Shown piece by piece: positions 25,384-34,892 of a stretch of 64,000 nt of DNA. The stretch lies in contig CAYVBQ010000015.1 in NCBI GenBank assembly GCA_964449775.1, positions 1 to 64,000 of the forward strand, given 5' to 3'. How positions within the stretch are numbered: the stretch's first letter is position 1; the number at the start of each line of letters is the position of its first letter. The stretch comes from Fen-1258 sp964449775. GTDB lineage: Bacteria > Bacteroidota > Ignavibacteria > Ignavibacteriales > Melioribacteraceae. The notes below the pieces were generated by a model. It worked only from the letters and a program-made list of their open reading frames with translations, had not been told where the DNA came from and ran no database searches. The position numbers were made by a program, and so were the translations under genes.

Positions 25384-27795
25384 ATGAAGGTTCTAAAATC
25401 AATTTTCTTTTTATCACTTCTGTTGGTGATTTCAACTCATGCCCAACAATTAAAATCTTCCACAAAAATCCGCGATATAATTCAACCAATTAATCTTGTC
25501 GCGGGAATTTCCGATTCGGTTTTGATTAACGATCTCTTTTATTCCGATAACTACGAAGTAAAATTCAAAGAGAACAATAAGATAAAAGTGAATTATGATA
25601 AACCCGGCGGCAAGATCTATTTCAAAACGGATATGAATTTTGGCGGCATCACTCTGGTTGATTTTATACACAATGAACAGACCTATTCATTTCCTGTCCG
25701 ATCGCGAGTTCAACAAAAATATAAATTCAGTTATAAGCCCGATAAAAAGTACAACAAGCTTACACTCTTCGGCAGCTTTAACGGTTGGGATCGTGGAAAT
25801 CTTCCAATGAAAGATGAAAACGGTGACGGAGTTTTTGAAGCCGAAGTTCCTCTCGAACCCGGACGGTATGAATATAAATTCTGGGGTGATGGGACGGAAA
25901 TAGTTGATCTAAATAATCCGGATAAAAAACCAAACGGCTTCGGAGATTTCAATTCTTTATTTAATGTTGACGCGCCAAACATTGGAAAACTTTTTCTTCA
26001 CGTAGGTAATAAAAAAATCAATACTGCTCAATCGGAATTCTCTTTCATCTATGAAAACGAAAAAGACGGAAGTGAAATCAATAATGGAAATATTATTGCT
26101 CTTTTGAACAACTCCCGGGCTGCACAAAAAAATATAAAGATCAACAGAAACAAAATTAATTTCAACTTCTCCAAATCAGAGTTGAAAGGAATAAACTTAT
26201 TACGTGTTGCTGTTTCTAAAAACGGAAGAGCAACCAACATTCAATCTATAAATCTTATTGATGGTTCTCCGGCAAATAACAATAATTTCACCTGGAACGA
26301 CGGAATAATATATTCACTGATGATTGACCGCTTTAACGACGGGGACAAATCCATCAATAAACCGATCAAGAACGATTCTTTGCTTACACAGGCAAACTAC
26401 CTGGGCGGGGATCTTCAAGGTATTATTAATAAACTTAATGAAGGATATTTCGATTCATTGGGAATCAACACAATTTGGATCTCTCCGGTATATGATAATC
26501 CGGATATTGCATATAAAGAGTCGCCTGCACCGCACAGATGGTATTCCGGTTATCACGGATATTGGCCAATAAGCTCTTTTGATGTAGAAGAAAAATTCGG
26601 CACAATAGAAAAATTAAAAGAGATAGTTTCAACAGCGCATAAATATAAAATAAAAATATTGTTGGATTTTGTTGCCAACCACGTTCACGAAACTCACCCT
26701 CTTGTCAAACAACATCCGGAGTGGTTCGGAAAACTTCAACTTTCCGACGGAAGATTAAATCTTAGATTATGGGATGAGTACAGATTAACGACCTGGTTTG
26801 AACCGTATTTGCCTAAATTTAATTTTGTTGGTTCAAAAGAAGTCGTTGATTTTCAAACGTCTAATGCAGTTTGGTGGTTGATAACAACAGGAGCAGACGG
26901 ATTTAGACAGGATGCGGTCAAACATATGCCGAATGAATTTTGGCGCACCCTTACGCAAAAAATTAAAACCGAAATTGAAGTACCGATGAATGTTTCAGTT
27001 TACCAAATTGGTGAAACATTCGGAAGCTACGAGTTGATTAGTTCTTATGTTAACAACGGACAGCTTTCGGCGCAGTTCAATTTTAATTTGTACGATACCG
27101 CACTTCCGACTTTTCTTGATAAAAAGATGTCATTCAAGCCGCTCGATGCCGAGATGAAGAAATCATTTTTAGTTTATGGCGAAAATAACGTGATGGGGAA
27201 TATTATGGATAGCCATGATAAGAATCGGTTCATGGCATTTGCAGATGACGACCTGGGTTTATCTCAATGGAGTGCAATCGAAGAAGGTTGGAATAATCCG
27301 CCGAAGGTTGACAATCCCGTGAACTACAATAAAGCAAAACTTTATTATGCCTATATGAACACGATTCCAGGTCTGCCTGTAATTTATTATGGAAGTGAAT
27401 TCGGTATGACCGGCGCTTCAGATCCGGACAACAGAAGAATGATGCGCTTTGGAAATGAATTGAGCATAGATGAACGAAAAATGCTTGATGATGTGCGCTC
27501 GATTGTGAATATTAGAAAAAACCATTCGGCATTACGACACGGAGATTTTTTAACTCTTGCTGCGGACGAAAATATTTATGCTTACATCCGTTCCGATATG
27601 AATGAAAGAGTTTTAGTTGTGCTCAATAAAAATGAAACTACACAGAATATTGTGTTACAACTACCCGCAGCTTATAGAATAAAATCCGTAACAGATTTGA
27701 TCAACAAGGAAAAAATAAATGTTGCTGACGGAAAGTTAAGTGTTAGTGTCAAAGGTGTTGGATATAGAATTTTGAGACTGGATGTCAGTTTCTAA
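25384..27795 (+). CDS. Secreted alpha-amylase family (GH13) glucanohydrolase
   Basis: An 803-residue exported enzyme (signal peptide about 1-20, ending STHAQ). A glycogen-binding CBM48-like module lies at about 120-195 (LTLFGSFNGWDRGNLPM, GRYEYKFWGDG). The GH13 barrel runs from about 305 to 700 with YSLMIDRFNDGD, VVNH-equivalent LDFVANHVHE, the nucleophile in GFRQDAVKH, the acid/base in QIGETFG and the third acid in MDSHDKNR. It ends with an all-beta C domain. It should act on alpha-glucans outside the cytoplasm. GGAG lies 7 bases before the start. The TonB receptor downstream is convergent, possibly a functional partner for oligosaccharide uptake. Confidence 0.92.
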   Translation: MKVLKSIFFLSLLLVISTHAQQLKSSTKIRDIIQPINLVAGISDSVLINDLFYSDNYEVKFKENNKIKVNYDKPGGKIYFKTDMNFGGITLVDFIHNEQTYSFPVRSRVQQKYKFSYKPDKKYNKLTLFGSFNGWDRGNLPMKDENGDGVFEAEVPLEPGRYEYKFWGDGTEIVDLNNPDKKPNGFGDFNSLFNVDAPNIGKLFLHVGNKKINTAQSEFSFIYENEKDGSEINNGNIIALLNNSRAAQKNIKINRNKINFNFSKSELKGINLLRVAVSKNGRATNIQSINLIDGSPANNNNFTWNDGIIYSLMIDRFNDGDKSINKPIKNDSLLTQANYLGGDLQGIINKLNEGYFDSLGINTIWISPVYDNPDIAYKESPAPHRWYSGYHGYWPISSFDVEEKFGTIEKLKEIVSTAHKYKIKILLDFVANHVHETHPLVKQHPEWFGKLQLSDGRLNLRLWDEYRLTTWFEPYLPKFNFVGSKEVVDFQTSNAVWWLITTGADGFRQDAVKHMPNEFWRTLTQKIKTEIEVPMNVSVYQIGETFGSYELISSYVNNGQLSAQFNFNLYDTALPTFLDKKMSFKPLDAEMKKSFLVYGENNVMGNIMDSHDKNRFMAFADDDLGLSQWSAIEEGWNNPPKVDNPVNYNKAKLYYAYMNTIPGLPVIYYGSEFGMTGASDPDNRRMMRFGNELSIDERKMLDDVRSIVNIRKNHSALRHGDFLTLAADENIYAYIRSDMNERVLVVLNKNETTQNIVLQLPAAYRIKSVTDLINKEKINVADGKLSVSVKGVGYRILRLDVSF

Positions 27796-27826
27796 AAAAA
27801 CTCCCCGCTTACGCAGGGAGTTTAAA
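27796..27826. terminator. Bidirectional terminator
   Basis: AAACTCCC and GGGAGTTT pair across CGCTTACGCA with A and T runs on both sides, between the convergent amylase and TonB receptor genes. Confidence 0.85.
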
Positions 27827-27844
27827 TAATATTGAAACTGGTTA

Positions 27845-30800
27845 CTAGTTGAAAAGATAGCGAATACCCACTTGCATTTGCCAGCGAGAGAGCACTCCAG
27901 GATCATCAATAAATGTATTTTTCAAATTAGTATTGAAATTAAAAACTGGGGCGCCTTGAGTAGTGAATTTGACAACCTGAAGCGGTGAAGTTGCTGCCGA
28001 ATTGGCAACTTGCCTTACACCCCAATCTGAATTTAGCAGATTGGCAACATTTAGAATATCAACACTCAGCTGAAATGTATGTTTTTGGGTTCCCATAAAG
28101 AATGAAAAGTCCTGCAATAATCTTAAGTCCATATTACTGAACCATGGATTGATTGCTCCAAAACGATCTGCAATTTTACCACGATTATTTTTTAAGTAAT
28201 CATCCTGTTCGATAAAAGCATTAAAAGCATTCCATTGATCTTGAGCCGAAATAGTTTTACCGGTTGCATCAAGATAAGGATCAAAAATAATTTCACTTTG
28301 ATTTCGCGGGATATATATTAAATCGTTTGTTGGCTGGCCATCGCCATTAACATCACCGGAATAAATATATGAATATCTGTTACCTCCAGCGCCGCTGAAT
28401 CTATTCCCTTCGGCAACTTCAATAAAAACACCTACGCTGGTAGCCCAGCTTTCTGACCATTCATGACGATATGTAGAGGAAGCAACAATACGATTGCGGT
28501 TACCAAATTCTGAGTTACTTAGATATGGTTTATTTGGATTTCCCTGGGTTGGATTTTCACCAAACATTGCCAATGCAATTTCAGTTGATTTCATTAAGCT
28601 TTTAGCTTCAAGATATGTGTATGATAAACTTGTATTGAGACCAAAATCGAAATTCTTTCTAAATTGTGCAGTAATGCTATAGTTATATCCTTCGTTCGAA
28701 TTATCAATTACATCAGCACCACCAATAGAGTAATATATAGGGCCGCTAAAGACCGGTCTTCCATCTGGTGCAGGCAGATAACCTTTTACTTTTCCTATGT
28801 TTGCATCTCTTACATAGATTGCATTTATATCTTTGCCATAAATGATTTCGAGAGTGCCTAAAACATCTTCGGGAAACATATGATCTATTGCTAAATTAGT
28901 TGTCCATATCTGAGGCCATTTAAAATCCGCAGCCATTGCATTCAAAAAATACGATTGTTGATAAGACGGAAGATTTGGGTTAGCCCCCGGATTAGAAATG
29001 TTATTACCAATCCATACGAATGGAAGTCTGCCGGTAAAAATTCCGGTTCCGCCTCTAAGTTGTGTAGATCTATCGCCGGTTACATCCCAATTAAATCCAA
29101 CACGTGGCGAGAAAAGCGGAGTTGTATCTGGAAGTTTACTTTGATCAACTGTTTCTGGTTTTCCATCAGCATCAAGCAAATTTAACGATCTTGAAAATGG
29201 ATTATCTACCATATCATTCATGTACATTGGAATATCAACACGTAACCCATAGGTTAACGTAAACGTTTCAGAAACTAAATATTCATCTTGTGCGTAGAAA
29301 GCTAACTGACCGACTTTGATAACTTCACCTTTAAACGGATTCTTTGAAGCATCAGAAGCCATTTTATTAAAGTCAATAAAGCCTGGATTAGTCCGATCGG
29401 TTAATTGGAAGAATTGATCTAAAGATGAAAATCTTGGTCCTCCAAACTGCGCATCAAGTGGAAAGTATCCCGCATAGAAAAGGTTAAAGGAATTATAGAA
29501 TTTGAAGTACTCAAAATTCACACCCACTGTTATCACGTGATTTCCGGCAAAATAACTGAAATTGTTTGTAAACTGCCAAACATCTTGATCAAGAATATTG
29601 TTAATTGAGAAAGGCTCACTCCCTAATGTAGTATAAGCAATACCGTTTTCGGCAATTTCAATTGTTGGATACACTTTGGAGACTGGCTGTCTGAAATCTC
29701 TGAATCTGTTGTAACTTGCAAAAAATCTGTTAGCCCATTTATCACCTCTGCTATTCAATTCAGCAGCAAATGAGCTTAGTTGGTTATTCATTCTATATCC
29801 GGAATTTTGAAACGGCAACGTGTTTTCATTTGGTCCTCTACCCCCATTTAAACTAATTGCGAAAGGATGAGGCGGTAGATCGCGCTTAGCATTAAGGTAA
29901 TTATATCTAAAAGTAAAGTTGTTGCTTTCATCAATATTCCAATCCAATTTAATGATGAATTTTTCATTTTCTGTACGATTGGTGTAATTTTCATAAACAC
30001 CCGGATCGTATCCATATGCAGATATCATTCTTTGTTTGATTCTATCCATATCCGATGCTTTAACTCTAGAAATTCCGAATGCAGAAGTTCCGCGATTTGC
30101 CGCAAAATTAGAACCTGGATCTTCTCTCCTTTCTATTTCAGCATTCATAAAAACAAATAATGTATTTGGAATAATGGGACCACTTGCAGTAAATCCTGAT
30201 TGGTTGAAAGATAGACTTGGATTAGCTACTACTTTATTTCCACTAACAGTATTACCAACTAAATTTTCATTTCTCATAAAACTATACAATGAAGCTTTAT
30301 ATTTATTTGTTCCGCTTTTTGTTACAGTATTAATACCTGCACCGGTAAATCCTCCTTCCCTCACGTCGAACGGCGCAACTGATACTTGTACTTCCGCTAC
30401 AGCATCAAAAGGAACAGGTTCGGCATTTGTTTGACCACCGGGAGCTGGATCATCTAATCCAAATGAATTATTGAAATATGAACCATCGAGTGAAATGTTG
30501 TTATACAGCCAGTTCTTTCCACCAAAGCTAAAATTGCCATCGCTTCGGGGATCTAATCTTGTAATATCTCTTGTACTTCTTTTAATAGAGGGTAATTCGG
30601 CAACTTGTGAACTAGAAATATATGTGGCGGCTCCGGTTCGACTACTATTTAATGTGTTATCTTTTTCTGCAGAAATAGTGATTTCCTTCATGCTAACTGC
30701 TTCGCCTTGAAGTACAAATTCTACTCTAAAATTTTGAGCAAGATTTAAGTAGATATTTTCTTGTTGTTCTTTCTTATAACCAACATAAGTAACCGCAACG

Positions 30801-31048
30801 GAATACGGTCCCCCTATTTTTAAGTTTGGAAGACTGAATCTTCCGTCGGTAGTAGTATACGCACCATACTTTGTGCCGGTCGGTTCATGAATTGCAATTA
30901 CGTTTGCTGAAGGTAGTGGCTCACCAGCAATGTCTTTTACAATACCATTCATTGATGCAGTTGTTACCCCCTGGGGAAATGCTTTACTTGAAAACATAAA
31001 TAGAATCAAGAGAGTAAAAGTGAAAGAAGTTTTAAATCTTAGTCCCAT
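27845..31048 (-). CDS. TonB-dependent receptor, Oar-like
   Basis: A 1067-residue outer-membrane transporter. A signal peptide (about 1-25) is followed by a carboxypeptidase-regulatory-like beta-sandwich (about 30-115; GIVKDIAGEPLPSANVIAI, DGRFSLPNLKIGGPYSVAVTYVGY), then a plug domain (about 120-245; GGKNWLYNNISLDGSYFNN, GINTVTKSGTNKYKASLY) and a long beta-barrel ending in the aromatic-rich IRYLFN. It resembles the Oar/OmpA-like class rather than a true SusC: no SusD partner is adjacent. The ligand is unknown. A strong AGGAGG site lies four bases before the start. Confidence 0.9.
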   Translation of the reverse strand: MGLRFKTSFTFTLLILFMFSSKAFPQGVTTASMNGIVKDIAGEPLPSANVIAIHEPTGTKYGAYTTTDGRFSLPNLKIGGPYSVAVTYVGYKKEQQENIYLNLAQNFRVEFVLQGEAVSMKEITISAEKDNTLNSSRTGAATYISSSQVAELPSIKRSTRDITRLDPRSDGNFSFGGKNWLYNNISLDGSYFNNSFGLDDPAPGGQTNAEPVPFDAVAEVQVSVAPFDVREGGFTGAGINTVTKSGTNKYKASLYSFMRNENLVGNTVSGNKVVANPSLSFNQSGFTASGPIIPNTLFVFMNAEIERREDPGSNFAANRGTSAFGISRVKASDMDRIKQRMISAYGYDPGVYENYTNRTENEKFIIKLDWNIDESNNFTFRYNYLNAKRDLPPHPFAISLNGGRGPNENTLPFQNSGYRMNNQLSSFAAELNSRGDKWANRFFASYNRFRDFRQPVSKVYPTIEIAENGIAYTTLGSEPFSINNILDQDVWQFTNNFSYFAGNHVITVGVNFEYFKFYNSFNLFYAGYFPLDAQFGGPRFSSLDQFFQLTDRTNPGFIDFNKMASDASKNPFKGEVIKVGQLAFYAQDEYLVSETFTLTYGLRVDIPMYMNDMVDNPFSRSLNLLDADGKPETVDQSKLPDTTPLFSPRVGFNWDVTGDRSTQLRGGTGIFTGRLPFVWIGNNISNPGANPNLPSYQQSYFLNAMAADFKWPQIWTTNLAIDHMFPEDVLGTLEIIYGKDINAIYVRDANIGKVKGYLPAPDGRPVFSGPIYYSIGGADVIDNSNEGYNYSITAQFRKNFDFGLNTSLSYTYLEAKSLMKSTEIALAMFGENPTQGNPNKPYLSNSEFGNRNRIVASSTYRHEWSESWATSVGVFIEVAEGNRFSGAGGNRYSYIYSGDVNGDGQPTNDLIYIPRNQSEIIFDPYLDATGKTISAQDQWNAFNAFIEQDDYLKNNRGKIADRFGAINPWFSNMDLRLLQDFSFFMGTQKHTFQLSVDILNVANLLNSDWGVRQVANSAATSPLQVVKFTTQGAPVFNFNTNLKNTFIDDPGVLSRWQMQVGIRYLFN

Positions 31049-31188
31049 ACATCCTCCTGTTTGAAATATTATGAATAAACTAATAAAGTGAGAAACCTAA
31101 CTTCATACACAACTTAATATATTTTTTTTGCAATTGTTGAAATATTTTAGACCAGTGACTTTATATTATTTACAAATAGAGCCTCGGA

Positions 31189-32379
31189 TTATCTAACCAA
31201 ATAAATCTCTTTCTGCCGTTCCGATAAATATTCACATCCGGTTTTAGTTACAACGACTTCTTCTTCAACGGTTGCAATTCCATAATTAGGAATCGTCAAT
31301 CTCGGCTCAATCGTAAAAACATTTCCTTCTTCAACTTCAAGATATGGTACGTTGCCGTAACGTTCCCATTTAGGTCCAAGCAAACAACCGCCATCATGGC
31401 AGAATCTTCCAACTTGATGACCCAATCCGTGCGGATATTCTGAATAACCATGTACTTGGATATAGTTACGTGCTATTTCATCAATCTCATAACCTTTCTT
31501 GCCGGGTTTCAATTCATTCGAGGAACGAGTAATTGATTCAACAATTACATCAAAACCTTTCTGCACTTCAGCAGGCGCTTTGTCTTCGCGCGGATTAAGA
31601 ACATACCAGGTTCTCTGTAAATCTGAGCAGTAATCTTTGTACTTAATTCCAAAATCCATATTAATTACATGCCCCGCCTCGATTACACGGTCGGTTGGTC
31701 CTGAGTGAGCACCCGCTGTATCCGGTCCGGTAAACACCGATGGACAATATTCTTTATCCCATGCTAAACCAAATCCTCTTTTCTCGGTGAGGTCATGGAC
31801 AAAAGCAGCAACTTGTTTTTCAGTTAAACCGGGTCTCAGATATTTTGTTACTTCATCAAAAATTTTCAGCGTCTCTTTGATGGCTCCTTTCATAAGATCG
31901 AGTTCTGTCTGAGATTTTCTTCCGCGGAGCGCCGCCACAATTTCTTCGGAAGAGATTAATGCATTAGAATAATTTGTCTCTTTCAAGTGATCAAGCAATT
32001 CAAGATACAAACCGTGCGGTAAACCATCTGCTAAAGTGGAATTGCGAGAAAAGTTAATTGCAATCTTTTCCGGTTTATACATGTCTAACACTTTTAACAA
32101 ATCTTCTCTTACCGATTTCAAATACGGATGAATCTCTTTGTATGTACCTATAGTCTGCATATTTGCAAGTTCAAGAGAACCGATGATTGCGTGTGTATCT
32201 CCATTTTTTGTGATGATGAATGCTGATGACCAGGTTGCGTTTGTTCCAACAATCATATCCATCATTGGATCTTTCATATTTCCGGTTTCGCGAACGAAAG
32301 TCATCCACATATCAATATTTTTTTCGTTTAAGATCTTTACTGCTTGATCAATTTTTTCGAGAATCATTTCTTTGGACAT
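31189..32379 (-). CDS. Xaa-Pro peptidase (M24 family)
   Basis: A 396-residue cytosolic metallopeptidase. The N-terminal creatinase-like domain (about 1-150) is followed by the pita-bread fold. Its metal ligands are visible: two aspartates in MDFGIKYKDYCSD, histidine in HGLGHQVGRF, glutamate in FTIEPRL and glutamate in VEEEVVVT. It should remove N-terminal residues ahead of proline. GGAGG lies 9 bases before this ATG; an in-frame GTG at 32394 overlaps that site and is less likely. It stands alone, followed by the TonB gene on the same strand with 140 bases between. Confidence 0.9.
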   Translation of the reverse strand: MSKEMILEKIDQAVKILNEKNIDMWMTFVRETGNMKDPMMDMIVGTNATWSSAFIITKNGDTHAIIGSLELANMQTIGTYKEIHPYLKSVREDLLKVLDMYKPEKIAINFSRNSTLADGLPHGLYLELLDHLKETNYSNALISSEEIVAALRGRKSQTELDLMKGAIKETLKIFDEVTKYLRPGLTEKQVAAFVHDLTEKRGFGLAWDKEYCPSVFTGPDTAGAHSGPTDRVIEAGHVINMDFGIKYKDYCSDLQRTWYVLNPREDKAPAEVQKGFDVIVESITRSSNELKPGKKGYEIDEIARNYIQVHGYSEYPHGLGHQVGRFCHDGGCLLGPKWERYGNVPYLEVEEGNVFTIEPRLTIPNYGIATVEEEVVVTKTGCEYLSERQKEIYLVR

Positions 32380-32420
32380 AAATTGTGCCTCCACAAAACA
32401 AGAGTTAAATTAAATAGATA

Positions 32421-32572
32421 TGCATGAGCCCACTCTAAGAAGCCATTTATAATGTTGGTCATTGCGAGCGGAGCGAAGCAATCTTTAGAATTTACTTCGG
32501 AATCGCAAGATTGCTTCGGCAAAAAACGCCTCGCAATGACAATAATAACCTTTTTAGATTAGACTCATGCAT
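32421..32572. repeat. MITE-like element, ATGAG..CTCTAAAAAGG family, copy 2, with nested insert
   Basis: Bounded by TGCATGAG and CTCATGCA, with ACTCTAAGAAG and CTTTTTAGAT just inside. The nested GTCATTGCGAG element occupies 32458-32540, as in copy 1. It lies upstream of the M24 peptidase gene. Confidence 0.8.
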
Positions 32573-32700
32573 TTATTGTTGATCGTTCAAAAGAAACTTA
32601 GCCAAAGATGAATCATTAATCAAGATTACTGTTCCTTGAATTCCTTCAGGTCGTGGTATAGATATCCCTATAGAAATTGTGCTTTAGCCCCGAAAGTAAG
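32573..32700 (-). pseudogene. Possible 3' gene remnant between two repeats
   Basis: On the minus strand about 37 codons read SIGISIPRPEGIQGT, VILINDSSLAKFLLNDQQ and a TAA at 32573-32575. Further upstream a frameshift or stop breaks the frame. The phrase looks like real protein but I do not recognise it. It is trapped between two MITE-like elements, and no start is present. A GC-rich palindrome GATCCGCCGGCGGATTA sits at about 32720. Confidence 0.35.
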
Positions 32701-32764
32701 AATAGGTATGTTGTAGAGCGATCCGCCGGCGGATTATTCCGCATTAAGAATATTTGAACGAACC

Positions 32765-32888
32765 TGGCGGAAGAGTCTGTTGCACAACACAAATTCTGTA
32801 AAACAAAACCTTCGAGGTTGACACAGTGTTGGTGGTATGATAACCTCGAAGGTTGCTTACCGACTTCTGCAACACACTCGGCAGACAG
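32765..32888. repeat. MITE-like element with CTGTCTGCCGAG ends, copy 2
   Basis: Matches the element at 23531-23655 over nearly its full length, including the inner AACCTTCGAGGTT and AACCTCGAAGGTT pair and the right end CTCGGCAGACAG. The left end is degenerate (GGCGGAAGAG), so only the inner part of the terminal repeat is kept. Confidence 0.8.
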
Positions 32889-32907
32889 GTTCGTTCTACA
32901 ATCAAAA

Positions 32908-33099
32908 CTGAATTTTGGTCAAGCCCCCTATTATCAACTTAATTTGCGTAAGGTAATTGTTCCAAAATACGGTGGAAAAAAATACTGTGTAAAGTTGAAC
33001 GTGCTCGAACAACCAGGGGGTATAATGCTCACCCCAAAAACAGTTCTGCCAAATTTTTTAAAACACGCAATTGAAAAATTGAGACCGGAATCGGTTTAG
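32908..33099 (+). CDS. Unrecognised ORF fragment
   Basis: About 63 codons in one frame (LNFGQAPYYQLNLRKVIVPK, LTPKTVLPNFLKHAIEKL) end with a stop that overlaps the stop of the convergent histidine kinase. The residue mix looks protein-like, but the frame opens inside the preceding repeat and has no convincing start. It may be the 3' end of a gene cut by the repeat, or chance. I do not recognise a family. Confidence 0.3.
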   Translation: MNFGQAPYYQLNLRKVIVPKYGGKKYCVKLNVLEQPGGIMLTPKTVLPNFLKHAIEKLRPESV

Positions 33100-34667
33100 G
33101 CTTTTGGAAGTGTGAAAGTAAATGTGGTTCCTTCACCAATTTTACTTTCGGCAGTAATTTTACCGCGGTTTCTCTCGATCATCTCATGACAAAGAAGTAA
33201 TCCCAACCCGCTTCCCTTTTCCTCGTTTGTTCCATATGTGGTGTGTTGCGTATCTATACGGAAAAGCTTTTTCAAATCTTCTTCTTTCATACCAACACCA
33301 TTATCCGCTATAGATATTTTTACTTCCTTATCTAGAACAAGACACCTAAAAACAATTACCCCCTCCTTATTAGTAAATTTGATAGCATTTGAAAGGAGAT
33401 TTTGAATCACAGAGAAAAGCATGTCCTCATCGGCATGTACAATTGCATTGTTCGAACATTCATTAAGAACTGTAATCTTTTTATTTACCGCATTGTTAGA
33501 GAGGAGTGTAATAACTTGATTGATTTTAAAAGCTATGTTAAAACCAATCGGGCTATAAGGAATTTTACCTGATTGAATTCTTGACCATTGAAGTAGGTTT
33601 TCAAGAAGCGCAAAAACACTCTGAGCAGCTTCATGAATTTTTTCGGCAAAGAGTTTTGTCTCTTCCTTTTCCAGAGTCTCAATATCTTCAACCAAAAATT
33701 CCGAAAAACTTAACAATGAACTGAATGGGCTTCTTAGATCATGTGCAATTATTGAAAAGAATTTATCTTTCGTTGCATTCGTGTTTTTTAGTTCTTCTTC
33801 GGATTGCTGAAGTTGTGTGTTAACATATTCTAATCTCTCTACTAGTTGTTTAAGTTTGTCTTCATTCTTTTTTGCTTCTGTGATGTCTCTTAAAATTCCA
33901 CGATATGCTATAATTTTTCCGGATTTATCTTTTATGGCAGTTGAAGTCTCTCTAACTGTTATTACTACATTATTAAGTGTTTTCAAATTCAATTCATAAT
34001 CTTTTACAAATCCATTTTTCTCTACTTCGTTATTGATAGTTTCTCTATCAGCTTTATTCATATAGAAAGCATCACCTATATTAATGCTTGCTAACTGTTC
34101 AGGAGATTCTATTCCTAAGAGCTCCATCCCGGCGGGGTTTAATTCAAGTAATCTTCCATCTGGAGTACTTTCGTAAATAGCCGTTTTGATTTCCTGGAAT
34201 AAATGCCGGTATTTGCCATATGCTTCATCTAATTTTTCTTCTGCTTCAATTTGTTCTGTTAAATCGCGTGCAACACCAACAAGAGCCAGAGGATTTTCTT
34301 TTTCATCATAGACAATTGTTGAGTACAATTCAATTAAAAAATCTGCTCCATTTTTCCTCTTATTCCAAATTCTACCACGCCAGCCTTCTTTGAGTGTTTG
34401 GGGAAGAATTTTCTCCAATACAGCGGCATCATTTTTATCAGATCGCAACATCGTTATATGTTGCCCAACAAGTTCTTCGGCAAGATAACCGTAAGTTGCA
34501 GTAAACGATTTATTAACGTAAATGATTATGTCGTTCATATCCGTGATGGATATGCAATCACCTATGGAATTAAGAGTATGAAGAAATAATTTTGATTGAG
34601 CAAGGGATTGATCTTCAGCACCGCCAAATTTGAGAGATGAAAGATCGATCTTTGAGAGATTAGCCAT
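33096..34667 (-). CDS. PAS-domain sensor histidine kinase
   Basis: A 523-residue soluble sensor kinase without membrane segments. Two PAS domains (about 30-150, with ITDMNDIIIYVNKSFTATYG; and 160-275, with DGRLLELNPAGMELLG) precede a short coiled coil and the HisKA dimerisation helix (FFSIIAHDLRSPFSSLLSF with the phospho-histidine near 311). The ATPase has N-box NLLSNAIKFTN, G1 DNGVGM and G2 GSGLGLLL. It is an orphan: no response regulator adjoins it. The ATG was preferred over a GTG three codons upstream; no clear Shine-Dalgarno is present. Confidence 0.92.
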   Translation of the reverse strand: MANLSKIDLSSLKFGGAEDQSLAQSKLFLHTLNSIGDCISITDMNDIIIYVNKSFTATYGYLAEELVGQHITMLRSDKNDAAVLEKILPQTLKEGWRGRIWNKRKNGADFLIELYSTIVYDEKENPLALVGVARDLTEQIEAEEKLDEAYGKYRHLFQEIKTAIYESTPDGRLLELNPAGMELLGIESPEQLASINIGDAFYMNKADRETINNEVEKNGFVKDYELNLKTLNNVVITVRETSTAIKDKSGKIIAYRGILRDITEAKKNEDKLKQLVERLEYVNTQLQQSEEELKNTNATKDKFFSIIAHDLRSPFSSLLSFSEFLVEDIETLEKEETKLFAEKIHEAAQSVFALLENLLQWSRIQSGKIPYSPIGFNIAFKINQVITLLSNNAVNKKITVLNECSNNAIVHADEDMLFSVIQNLLSNAIKFTNKEGVIVFRCLVLDKEVKISIADNGVGMKEEDLKKLFRIDTQHTTYGTNEEKGSGLGLLLCHEMIERNRGKITAESKIGEGTTFTFTLPKA

Positions 34668-34892
34668 AATTAACACAACATTTATTGTTTGTAAATATAG
34701 AGATTCTATTAAAGCAAATGAACGATTTTTTGAAAAAAAATTTCTTCATCGCATAACAAAATTCACTTCAATTCCCTTTATGTATGAATGAATGTAGTTG
34801 CCCTCATCCATTTCTTCCTATTTGAATAGCATACTGATAAAGCCGTGTGGTCGGAGTACAAATCAATTTATGCTTACCAAATCTTCCGTGCA

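Noticed and set aside
27845..31048. SusC of a starch-utilisation locus with the adjacent amylase
   Set aside because: No SusD-type gene, opposite orientation and Oar-like architecture; a functional link to the amylase stays speculative.
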